A stretch of DNA of 64,000 nt, from assembly GCF_000264995.1 (NCBI RefSeq), contig NW_006767437.1, positions 1,223,946 through 1,287,945 of the forward strand. Reading direction: 5' to 3'. Positions 43,159 through 55,258 of this stretch are shown here, in pieces. This DNA comes from Punctularia strigosozonata HHB-11173 SS5. Its lineage: Eukaryota > Basidiomycota > Agaricomycetes > Corticiales > Punctulariaceae. The first letter of the stretch is position 1. Every line of letters starts with the position of its first letter. The notes under the pieces were generated by a model that was not told where the DNA came from, made no database searches, and worked only from the letters and a program-made list of their open reading frames with translations. Both the position numbers and the translations under genes were made by a program.

Positions 43159-45590
43159 TCACAATTTGGCTGGTGCCACTGGCCACACATCCTCAACCAC
43201 CAGTCGCATACTCCGCAGTGCACCCCTGAGGCATTCAAGGAATGCCACAGTGGATGTGCTTGGACACGCTCGTTTCGACTCCACCCCGATCTTGAGCACA
43301 TCCGGCCCGGCGAGATCTGTAGCCGTCCGATGCATGAGCCTACGACTTTTGATAATGGCAGCAACAATCGCGGACCACGCACAGTTGATGCCATATCCAT
43401 CTGAGTATGGCGCACCGAAGCCGGTCCCGCGGAAGAGGTGGCCTGCACTGAGGCCACTCGTACTAAGGAGCCACGTTTTACTCTCGTCGTACACCGGGTC
43501 AGCAAAGAGCGCCGGGGGAGCGACGCCGGACGAGCGCGCAAGAAGCTCGAGGCCGAGCAAGTGCCGGTCTATGCCCTTGCCCGTCGCAGCCGCGCGAGTA
43601 AGGCGCATGTGCGTCTGCACGGCGCGCACTAGGAGGTCGAGGCGGGTACGAGACTGGATCCCAGGTTTTTGTTAGCTTGGGATGAATTTGAAGAAGCGGG
43701 GGTACGTACGGAGGAGGACGGGTCGGCCATGGCGAGCACAAACGCCCGGCTGTCGGTCGTGAAGGCACGGATGGTCTCCGTCCGGCCGCGGTCAAAGAGG
43801 CGGGTGAGCGCGGTCTCATACACAGCGGTGAACGTGCCTCGGTGAGCGTGGAACGCAAGCTGGAGGGCTTGTTGGATGTATGCGTCGGGCGATAGGCGTG
43901 CTGGAGGCCAATATGGCGGAGTTAGCATCGGATGTTAAACTCAAAATTCGGATCCCGCAAGATGAAGAACAATCGGGGGAGAGTTGGTGAATAGACGTAC
44001 CGACGCTTTTAATCCAGTCCGCGCCGTATTCGGAGAAGTGTAAGACGCTGTCGTCTGAGTCGGCGATGATGGCTTCGGCCCTGGATTGTGCCTCGGCGCA
44101 GGCTTGTTCGATCGTCTCGTCCGTCTCCCAATCAAGGCGCGTCCAATCTTCTCCCTGAACATCCGCGTAATCCGAGTGGTCGAGGTCACCCAGCCATTCG
44201 TTTTCCAAGCTGCCGACCAGGTTGGGTGGAAGCGGGTCGACGAGTGCGTACTCGGCAACGATGCTGGGCGCCAGCGCGTCAACGGGTGAGTGCTCGCCCA
44301 TCACGCCAGCACGGGTGTTGGACTCGACGATGAGAGTGAAGCCCTTGTCAAACCACCGGTTGAGCGCCCCGCGGCCGGAGCGCGTGTTGTGCAGGTGGGC
44401 GTCGAGTTCGGCGCGGGTGTTAAGCTGCAGTTCAGGGTTTGAGGACAAAGGAGGCGTAGGGTGAATGTGCGTATATGCGTCGAGAGAGATCGCGAAGAGC
44501 GCATCGTGGATAATTTCGAGGTTGGCGGCGTTCTGTGGGGAAAGATCACGCAGGTGTTGATAATTCTACATCGACAAATAGTCAGCCTTCGTTCGCCAAG
44601 ATGAAAGCTAGAGCAGACCTTGGCCCACGTATCCCTGTTGTCCGAGCTCAGCACGCTCACAGGTACCGCGCGCTCTCCTCGCCTCCACCTCTGCCTCGCA
44701 TCCCGCACGACCCGCCGTAGCCGGCGTTCAAGTTCACCAAAAGGAACGGGGGTGCCATCGGGTAGGGTGACCTCGACAGCATAGCAGAAGTTGCGGATTT
44801 GAACGAGACTTGCGCGCGCTGCAGACGATGATGCCGAGGGTGCCTGCGCGAAGGCGTCGCACTCGGGGCGAGGGACGCGATACGAGTGGAAAATGCGGAG
44901 CGCGGCGTCGCGCAGCCAGCGTGCCGTTCGTGTCGACGCGTCAGAGCTATCAACACGGCGTCAGACACAATCAGAGGAGAGGCGCAGGGGCCGAGCTGAC
45001 CTGCACAAACGATTCTTGAACTCTACGAGCCGGTGCGCGAGCCACGCTGCGCGCCGCACCTGCGCCGGCGTCACGTCCTCCCGGCCATCGCGCAGTATAA
45101 GCTCGGGTATGTTCGGGTCGTTGTTGAGTGCGAGCCACCAGTTGGAGTGGATGAGCAACGGAGCGCGCACACGGTGATACGCGACCTTCGTCCAGTAGTT
45201 ATCCTCCAGCCAGTTGTGCGGCGATTTTTTGTCTAGTTCTGTGGTCCGGGTATGACCAGGAGCGGAGGCAGAATCGAAAACATTAGCAACGTCGGCCAAA
45301 GATGTCGGAAGAGACGGACCCACGAGTAACGCCTGCAGCTTCGGGCCCTCGTTGGGCGCGGTAACAAACCGCTCTGCGAGCGCGACTCGGTGAGCGCGCG
45401 CGTCGGCGAACTTAGAGCCGCCGCGTGCTTCTTGCTCGAGCAGGAAGGGTTCCATCGACTTGAGATACTGGTCGATTGTCTGTTGTAGCGGCGGCACAGG
45501 TAGGCGGGGCAGCTGGCGCTCGACGGCTGTGGTCATCCTACGTGTTGCGGCGGCAGTGGGAGTGGAGGCGTGCTGGTGTACGTTGGACAT
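43159..45590 (-). CDS. CAT2: Carnitine O-acetyltransferase with C-terminal AKL peroxisomal signal
   Basis: The enzyme moves acetyl groups between CoA and carnitine, exporting acetyl units from peroxisomes and mitochondria. The start at 45590 opens MSNVHQHAS. The family N-terminus follows: [20 protein letters not shown], then [20 protein letters not shown] and [17 protein letters not shown]. The middle block is [20 protein letters not shown] followed by [20 protein letters not shown], where GEHSPVDA contains the catalytic His. Near the end are [38 protein letters not shown] and [13 protein letters not shown] (carnitine/CoA site S-T-S). The last residues are APAKL; A-K-L fits the PTS1 consensus. 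Around seven exons are implied. An acidic patch at 44030-44180 ([20 protein letters not shown]) is longer than I expect in yeast Cat2. Confidence 0.85.
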
Positions 45591-46708
45591 AGTAAACCTA
45601 AATTGTTGGTGCTTTATACGCATTCCGCCGCCGTTGATCCAGCGTTGACCAGGGAAAAGGTGATCAAGCGAGAAAAAAGCGAAGACGCTCAGGACCGAAC
45701 CGGAGAGAGGACGGGGTGGCGTCGCGGGACGGGCGGCGCGACAGGCTCTCCGCTGCACGTGCAGCGCCCTCCGGAGGTTTGGGCGCGTTTTCTCTGTTTC
45801 TTGCGTTGATGATTCCCAGTCCTAACTTACCGCCATCGACGGAACGTTGTCCAAGGGACGAGCTGGAATACTGAGAAGCTCAGGAGTTCTGTCGGAAACT
45901 GGATATTGTTACGGCACGATTGACCGATTACTTAGATCCCCACGAGTCCGAGTCATACAGTGTGTAAACTTGCACGTCCAATCGGGTCTTTGCGTAACAT
46001 ACAAGCCGCTATTCTTGCCTTTCTTATGTCGTCCCGTGGGTTCGCAACAAGGCTAGTCACTTGTAAGAGCAATATCGGCTTACTGGGGTTCATGCACCGC
46101 TTGCAATAGAAGTCTGATACTGTACCTCCATGACAGACACAAAGGCTCATTGGGCGCGGACAATCCTGACATCCGAGTTGTTGTCCGACGCATTGGATAT
46201 GTGCTGATTATGATCGTCCGGAAAGTGCGGTTGCATCAATTGATCCAGCCATGCATGCACTTTCCACTACCGAAAGGTCGCAGCCGAGGGGATCCAGTTA
46301 TTTGAGGACAGGGAAGGATGAAGAAGCATTTGGTGTCGATGATGGTGTCCACAGGACTCCTATAGAGTGTGAAGACTTGCATCAGTCGCTCCCGGAAACT
46401 CACGCCCGTTGTGGCTTTCGAGACGTTTGTCCCAGCGGGAGCAAGACGGAAGATCGGTGGACACCCCGCTCCGTCTGAGCTGTTCACGGCTGCTCATTAC
46501 TCCCGCGATCGGAGGTGATCTGTGACATTCGTTACTTCTTCTAGTGCGTCCCGGCGTTTCCTCTTGGACTCTTGAGGATGGACTTGCTCCTTGGGGCTTG
46601 GTCTCACGTCGACAATCGTGGCCGGTCGTAGAGCGGGGCACTCGAAGACCCGATGGGAGTGGCTCCGGTGCTGTCACTCGCCCAACGGAGAAAATACCAT
46701 CCTCAACA
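45591..46708. other. Intergenic, no gene recognised
   Basis: About 1.1 kb upstream of the divergent carnitine acetyltransferase and secreted-protein genes. Several short frames occur, none with recognisable motifs. It presumably holds promoters for both. Confidence 0.35.
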
Positions 46709-46716
46709 TATAAAAG
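46709..46716 (+). promoter_or_regulatory. TATA box of the small secreted protein gene
   Basis: TATAAAAG lies 93 bp before the ATG at 46809, matching the usual fungal spacing of a TATA box plus a 50-70 bp leader. Confidence 0.6.
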
Positions 46717-46808
46717 AGCCGTTGCTTAGAGGAGGAAAACACACCTCGAGATATCTCCAGGTTCAGATCGGTCCTCGCCTGTCCACCTAGCAGCACGCCG
46801 AGACAATC

Positions 46809-47363
46809 ATGAAGCCGTTCATCTCTTTGACATTCTTCGCGCTCACGGCATTCTTTCAGCTCTCCGACGCAGGCGCAGTTCGGCGTCAGCCTCGTTTTAA
46901 GCTCACACTCCGTGCAGACGAATGCGAGTTCACGGGTGAGCTATACACTCCCTGCACTTGACCCTCGGTTGACTAGCGAATTTCAGAGTGCATTGTCTCT
47001 CTTGCGGAGCTCCCTCTACAGATCACCACTTGCATCGAAGCTCTCAACGATATCGATGAGGCAGCGGGTAAGCTCCGTTTGTCGGAACGGGAGGAGGAAA
47101 CGCAATGCTGACCTATCCACGCCAATAGGTGATCCGAAGGATTCCGACCCTATCAAGACAGCCACGCAAGGCGCTGACTGCATCGCGGAGGCCTCGCTTG
47201 CCGGTATCGAACTAGTCAGTAACCCCGCTGCCGTGTCGAGTAATCTAGGACGGTCTAACCGTACTCTTCCGATCAGCCGAGTCATTGCGCCGGTTGTACT
47301 AAAGGTTTGGATGGTGAATGTCCACACTCAGAGATCCCATGCACGGGCGCGCCGTCGACATGA
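46809..47363 (+). CDS. Small secreted cysteine-rich protein
   Basis: Four exons at 46809-46935, 46987-47067, 47129-47214 and 47277-47363 join in frame to 381 nt, i.e. 126 residues. Donors are GTGAGC, GTAAGC and GTCAGT; acceptors are TTCAG, AATAG and ATCAG. The N-terminus MKPFISLTFFALTAFFQLSD is a clear signal peptide, with a likely cut after DAGA or just beyond. The mature part has eight cysteines: DECEF, ECIVS, TTCIE, ADCIA, HCAGC (two), GECPH and IPCTG. The CxxC pair and the tail PSHCAGCTKGLDGECPHSEI are distinctive. It was not recognised as a hydrophobin or cerato-platanin. A TATA box upstream suggests regulated, perhaps strong, expression. An effector-like or cell-wall role is only a guess. 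Confidence 0.75.
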
Positions 47364-47501
47364 TTTGGGGAGCTGAACGCGAACGGACCGGGACGCCAAT
47401 GCGACCGTTACATCGTGTGGGGATTTCGGGGATTCAGTAGCAACGTTGGGCACGTAGTCGAGGTCCATTTCTTCCTACGAAATAAGCGTTTTCAAAACAA
47501 T

Positions 47502-48220
47502 CTACTCCGATACTCCGTCGTGTATCATTGCTACAACGTCGAACGTCTCTCCTGACGGAAGTGGTATATGTATTTGATTCGGCAGCTCCTTCCATCCGAA
47601 GTGTTTGTACACTGGCAGGCCTGCAGGCGAGGCTTCGATATATGTGGGCAGGTTCTTCCGCTTTGCTTCATCGAGCACATGCCGGATGATGGGCGAGATA
47701 GCTCCACGACCTTGGTACTCCGGTTTCGTGGCAAGCATATTGAGAACTGACCACTGTCTAGTCAGCAACGCGAAGGAGGACAGGATACAAGCTCCTCACC
47801 GTAATGCGGTTGGTCTCCCATGTTCATTTTGTGATGGCGATCCAACGTGTTGCTGAACAGCTCGCGGAACGCGTCGTTCGCCCCTGCCCAATGCGGCTTC
47901 GACACCTCGTCGGCGCTGGGCGCTTTTGGAGCGTATCTCCCGTCGTGATATGACCACCTGCCGACCGCGACGACTTCACCCGTGTCGGTTCGCACCACCT
48001 TCCCCCAGGAAATGTTCGGGTCCTTGAACGCTTTGAGGTTTTCCGCCCTGCGGAACGCGTAGTAGCCCTCCGGATCGGAGGCCAGACCGGGAAACATAGC
48101 GCGAATCACCGGTCCATCGAATGCCACAGCGTTAACGACGGCGTAGGCGTCAAGTTCGTCGTCCGTTCCGAGAGAGAAGGCGTACGGTAGGCGAGGAGCT
48201 GCTGCGGGATCTGTCGACAT
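47502..48220 (-). CDS. GNAT-family N-acetyltransferase
   Basis: Two exons, 48220-47800 and 47746-47502, are separated by a 53-bp intron (GTGAGG...GGTCAG) and give 221 residues. The GNAT acetyl-CoA-binding motif A is VLNMLATKPEYQGRGAISPI, with the Q-x-x-G-x-G/A pattern (QGRGA). It is followed by the motif B region ASPAGLPVYKHFGWKE. The N-terminal half (ELDAYAVVNAVAFDGPVIRA, then VVRTDTGEVVAVGRWSYHDG) forms the first strands of the fold. This type is common in filamentous fungi as multicopy acetyltransferases of unknown small-molecule or protein substrate. Likely cytosolic; no targeting signal. Confidence 0.85.
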
Positions 48221-48708
48221 TGCTGGGTGACCTCACAGCTGGAAGGTTCTGAAACGTCCGTCCTCTAAGCATGCGCACTCCGGCTAGAGATTTATACAGA
48301 GTCGTGCTGCCCTGATTACCGAATCGGATCCGCAGTCACTTCGAGTCAACAGCTGCAGTATGGATCAGCAGTACTGTGACTACATAGGTGTTGCGTCAGA
48401 AGCCGACTGGGCCGTATCCAATGCTCTCTGGTCCGTGTACAGTATATAAGCAACGGCCAAAACGGGGTTTCTTGACGACATATCGGCATCACTCCCAGAT
48501 GAACGAAGGCGAAAGCGTTCTCAGATGTGAACTTTGGTGCTCTCGATTTTGCCAATCCACGTTCAGTGAACATATCACGTTATATATGGCGCGCCAACTC
48601 AAGCGCGTTTCGCGTTCGTTTGCATGTACTCTTTCATTTCCCTTGATGAAGCGCGAACCAAGGACCACAACGTCTTACGGCTAGCCGACTGAAAAAGCAG
48701 ATTGGATT
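48221..48708. other. Divergent promoter region of the GNAT and RMI1 genes
   Basis: The 488 bp between two divergent starts hold two TATA-like stretches (near 48441 and 48583). No coding frame of note was seen. Confidence 0.4.
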
Positions 48709-50777
48709 ATGCCTGTATCACCCGCAGTGCTCCAATGGGTCAATGCGAATTACCCAAGGCCGAAGGTCGACCTCGTTAGTACGCCAGGCGGTCGCAACGG
48801 GGGGCGAGGCTCATGCATCCATCCGCTGACCGCCCTTTCACCTAGGAGTGGCTCGAAGCATGCTGCGCCTGGATTACTACTGACCTTGGGCTTCCTGCGA
48901 CTCCAACGCCAGCCTCGCCCGCATTCTCGCGGCTCACAAAGAATATCGAGCTACAGCTGCTGCAATCCTCGCTCTCGGACTCGCTCCAACCCAACACGGG
49001 CATCCCTCCTTCCGTTCTCGATGGAAGCATTCAAAGGTCTGCCCTCGGTGGGCGCGCGGCGTGTCTCGTCGAGGTTGTTGCGCTCGACGAAGTGGGACAT
49101 AGCGCGTTCAGTCTGATGAACGTGCGGCAGGCGCGGATCGACCGTGCGGATCTAGCGGGACTCGCGAGGGAGAGAGAAGGAGGAGAAGAAGGCGGGGAAG
49201 GCCAGGATGAGGAAGATGAAGGGCCCGTGCCTCGCTATCCACGGTCGATGCTCAAGTTGACGCTGAGCGATGGAACGCACGAGTTCAAGGCGATGGAGTA
49301 CAAGCGCATCCCCGAGCTCAAGCTAGAAGATACGCCGCTTGGTTACAAGGTTGGCCGCAATCACACGTAGGCTCGCAGATGCTCACCAGCTCGGATTCTA
49401 GATCGCTTTATTACCCACGACTCAATTCAGACGGGGAGTTGCCTACCTTGAGCCCGGAACGATCGTCATCAAGGGCTATCAGACTGAAGACCGCGACGTG
49501 CATCGCGACCGCGTCTTCCTGCGTGGTCTGCGGCTGCGGCTGGGGTAAGTGTGTATAGCGTGCACATAACCCGAGTATATGCTGACACGCGCTGGTCATT
49601 TAGTCAGCCCATAGCAGACCTGGATGCCGATATCGGTCAGGAGGAACAACAGCAGCCACCACAAGATCCACCACCACCACCGCCACCACCTTCCGCAGCG
49701 CCCGCACCATGCCCCACCGCGTCTGTACCGCGTCCCACTGCACCTACAAGCTCCGCCGCGACGACACTTGTTGCCTCGCCGTACTTCTCAGGCAAACCTA
49801 CGCCAACGGCGAGCAACGCTGGCCCATCGAAGCCCCCGCCTGTCGGGCCTCAGCGTCGGGTCGTACCTGTAGATGAACTACCACCACCTTTCCCGGACGA
49901 CGAAGACGAGGAAACGTTCTGGGGAACCAGCCTCCTGGGTGATGGCGTGCCGTCCTCGTCGACCGTCGGCACATCCGATCCTCCTCCCGCCCGAAACGAG
50001 GAACCCGATCAAAACCGGACGGGTCCAGATGGATCGGGAGGCGCTGGTTCTGGGCGCCAGAATCGATCGCTGACGGAGAGCGATACGTTCTCGGGAGAGT
50101 TCGGCGACGACAGCTTCTCGATGATGGACGACAGTTTCCTCGCACAGGTACGTCGACGTCATCCATACCATTCTCTTTGATTTTGGTCACATACCGGGAC
50201 TTGTGTTTTCCGACAGATCGACATTGTCGAACAACAAGCTCTCTCTGTAGACGCGCACACCCAGAGTACCACTGGGCGGCTCCGCGGCGGCGCACCGAGT
50301 TCGAGCATCCCCACAGCAAGCTCGGGCACCGCTTCGAGTCAGGCATTGCACTCGTCGCAAACACGGCCGAAGCCGCTCGCAGCGGTCATAGACGACAGCA
50401 TCGAGCTGCTCGACGGGCCCCCACCTCCTACACAAGCGAGAAGGAAAGAGAAGAAGACGAAACCGCTTACGCAGATGGCGATGGACGACAGCAGCGTGAT
50501 GGTGCTGGACGGCCCGCAGCCGCCAGGGATCCGGCGCCAGCTTGGGTGGAACCACGATCCGTCGATCGACTTCGAGGACTGTCCACGAGTGCCCGCGCAC
50601 ACTCTTCGCGATCCCAACGTCGGAGCAGGAGGCGATACGGACATCGAGGACGAGGAAGTGGTGTACGTGAAGGAAGAGAAGAAGCCCGTGGCGTCCCAGC
50701 GGCGGGTGAAGCGACGTGTGGCCCGGGAGGCGATCCCCTCGAGCGAGGGTGACTTCATCGATCTTTCAGAGGCTTGA
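48709..50777 (+). CDS. RMI1: RecQ-mediated genome instability protein 1 (Rmi1-like)
   Basis: Rmi1 is the OB-fold partner of topoisomerase III and the RecQ helicase (Sgs1/BLM) in dissolving double Holliday junctions. Exons 48709-48774, 48846-49349, 49402-49544, 49604-50147 and about 50217-50777 give 605 residues. The N-terminal three-helix bundle (VLQWVNANYPRPKVDLEWLE) and OB fold are clear: SAFSLMNVRQARI, LKLTLSDGTHEFKAMEYKRI, then IALLPTTQFRRGVAYLEPGT, IVIKGYQ and VFLRGLRLRLG. The remaining 370 residues are disordered. They begin with a poly-Pro tract at 49660-49700 and contain repeated acidic-hydrophobic motifs: DDSIELLDG, DDSSVMVLDG, DEEVVYVKEE and the C-terminal GDFIDLSEA. The C-terminal extension is much longer than in yeast Rmi1 (241 residues). 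Confidence 0.85.
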
Positions 50778-51562
50778 ATGACTCGGTGAATGCCCTTGTG
50801 CTGACTCTGTGTACGATACTGTCTGCGGAGCTTGAATGCTTGCAAAATCTTCTGCAATGGCCGCGCATCGAAATCTCGGAAGGGATTCAAGATCATCAAC
50901 GCTCACAAGCCACGCGAAGCCCCATGCGATGTCCGAACCGCACATCACTTTGGTTCCATTACCGGTTGTTTAGCCTTTGCTGCGGCGGCGCCGCCAGGCT
51001 CGTCAACATACAACACACCGCTCATAGCAGCGCATGGCGTTATTTTCCATGACATTGTTGCTCTATGGATCCAGTGATGTCACAGGATCGTGGATGCCGC
51101 CGAGGGCTTGCGCATATTTTGCACTTCTGTGTTGGAGAGTCATCGAGCTCCATCTCATCAGTCAGGCAAGACCTTGCGCCTCCAAGATCTAGTAATGGTT
51201 GCATAGGACTATGCCGATGTTCTTAGTAGAAGGGTGCCGTGCTGGCGCGGTGACCTCGCTTGACGATGCTAGTGTAGACCGGAATATTGATGTACAACCT
51301 TCGGGGAAATATCTCGGCAGCCAGAACGCCATAAGCAACAGAGACACCAAGATGACGCAGTTGGAGTTCAATAGACGCGGTCGAGAGCGAAGCGGAGGTC
51401 GGCGATCTATCTGCGCGAACCAAAATTGCGATAGCCAGTCTAGCGGTTTGTGTCGGTATTGGGTTCATGCGAGTATCAGAAACAGCGCTCCTAAGCCTGA
51501 CATCAGAATAGCTCATGCATCCGCAGAGAAGATACCTACTAAGTATGTGATAGGTGTTACCC
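50778..51562. other. Intergenic between convergent genes, no gene recognised
   Basis: This is the 3' flank of RMI1 and of the Sec14-like gene. A frame at 51199-51588 has no motif support. Confidence 0.35.
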
Positions 51563-52690
51563 CTAATCTGCCGGCGTCTTGTCCTTAACAGTGCTCGCAG
51601 AAGCAGCGGCATTCGCTTCCGCATCGCCTCCCTTGTACTCCCATTCCTTCACGCCCACTCCTCCGCCCAACTTCCTCCAACGCTCCCTCCACCGTGCCCT
51701 GCGCTCCTCGCACATGCTCACCAGCGCTGGCCAATACTTGGCGTGCTCCCACTCGAACTCGCGCTCGCCGCCCCAGTGGGCCTTCATGACCATGTCGGGC
51801 GCGAAGAGGCCGTCGGGGACGACGGCCGGGTTGAACTTCATCTTCTCGCGCGTGACGGGGTCGACGAAGGGCGTGATGAGCTTGTAGAAGCCGGCGAGGA
51901 GCCAGGGCAGGTTGAGGATGAGCGCGCGACCGAGGCGCTCCGGATAGTGGTCCTGGATGATGCTCAGCACCTTGCGCGACGTGCCGAAGGACGGGTTCTT
52001 CGCCTTGTCGGCGTAGTTGATGAGCAGAGCCAGCGTTCTGCGGCGGCGTGACGTCAGCGAGCAGGAATGCGAGAAGGAGGGAGGGACGTACTCGACTCCA
52101 GGGCCCATGAGGTCGATCGTCCGCTCGAGCATCCATACCACGAACTCGATTTGTCGCGGGCCCTCCTCCGTATTCTGACGCGACGGCACGAGATAGAGCG
52201 CAGGTCGGCGATCGACGTCATACCCGAATATGATCTCCTTGCCCGTGAACGCCTCGGGCTCGACGTGTGCTGCGGTAACGGTCGTGTACAGCCCGAACTC
52301 GCGACGCCACTTGAGGGTCGACTCGAGGCGGGTGATAGCAGTGTCTACGACCCACTTGGACGCACGGAGGTATCTGGGCAAACAGGTGATCAAATTTACG
52401 CAACGCGTAGTGTAAGTCTGTAATTATCTACCGTAGGATGCACTCGTAAGACTGTGAGTAGGATCATTAGAGCTCATCAAGCGCGTTCAAGAGACGCGTC
52501 GACGCACCAGCCAGAACTGTTCGTCCTCCGTCAACTTGCCGTCCTCTACCCCGGGCAGCTTGTATTCTGCGTCGTCGAACTTGGCGAGCACCTTCTTCCT
52601 CATCTCTTCTTGTGCTGGCGTCAAGTCATAGTTCGGCGGCTTGAACCCTTCCTTGACAGGCGGAGGAGGCAAAGGCGTGTAGTCCGGCAT
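51563..52690 (-). CDS. Sec14-like CRAL-TRIO lipid-transfer protein
   Basis: The family exchanges phosphatidylinositol and other lipids between membranes. The start at 52690 reads MPDYTPLPPPPVKEGFKPPN. The CRAL-TRIO N-domain follows after two introns: LSYECILRYLRASKWVVDTA, then LESTLKWRREFG. The lipid-binding lobe runs ALYLVPSRQNTEEGPRQIEF, LALLINYADKAKNPSFGTSR, VLSIIQDHYPERLGRALILN and LPWLLAGFYKLITPFVDPVT. The gating-helix and string-motif region (FAPDMVMKAHWGGEREFEWE) is near the end. A separate intron near 52030-52090 interrupts the lobe. The length of about 320 residues and the YPERLGR motif agree with Sec14 homologues such as Pdr16/Pdr17. The gene is divergent from the proline iminopeptidase, 376 bp away. 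Confidence 0.85.
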
Positions 52691-53066
52691 CTTAGTGTCT
52701 TTCCCTGTCTATGTTATGAACCTGGGATCAATAGGGTGGGGAGGAGGAGGACGTCCAACAAGGCAGTCAGGTCAGCGGCAAACACGACTGGAGCCATAAT
52801 AATTCGCGAGCGGACCAATGAGAGGCGCGCCTTCGCCTCGGACGACTTTACGATTAGCGTGGGTAACGTGGCAGTGCCCATCAATCTCCCAGCGAACCTT
52901 CGAAGGGATGCGAAAGCGGGGTACTATGCTCCGATCCCGTTCTTGGATAACATCTTGCTTGCTACCATATTCACGACCTCGTCTGCCTGGTCATCGCATA
53001 CTGCCGCAAAAACAGAACAAATACTCACTTACATCAGCTCTCTGTTACTCCTCCAAGCCGGCTTCA
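52691..53066. promoter_or_regulatory. Shared divergent promoter of the Sec14-like and proline iminopeptidase genes
   Basis: 376 bp separate the two divergent ATGs. No clear TATA box was seen, and open frames crossing it have no motif support. Confidence 0.4.
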
Positions 53067-54822
<1,756 letters not shown>

Positions 54823-55258
54823 GCAAGGTGCAAGCGAAGTGGCCAGCAGCCGCGCGGACGACGTACTATATACATACCGTGTCTGCATTTGGAACAATTA
54901 TCAACGAGCGGCTCCAGGCGAAGTGAAGGGCAAATATATGTATTACAGTTTAGATTTGCGGGTGCCGATTCTGTACTATGTATGTAGAAAAAGGAGGGCA
55001 GGCATCATTGCGGGGACGAGCCAGACGGTCATGCGTACGTAACGTATCGAATGCAGAGCAAACAGAGCAGCGGGGCGGACATGCAAGGATTGCGGTTATG
55101 GACACGAACGAACGCAATAACAGAATAATAAAAAAACTATCACGGACTAAACAGACGGGGAAAAGGGAGAGGCGATGTATATTACCAAACCAGGAGCCTT
55201 ATGCTTGTGCTTGCGGATCATTGAATTTCGTCGGGGAGGTCATGACATCGAGGGTCGA
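54823..55258. other. Intergenic between convergent genes, no gene recognised
   Basis: This is the 3' flank of the proline iminopeptidase and SUN genes. It is AT-richer with no supported frame. Confidence 0.4.
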
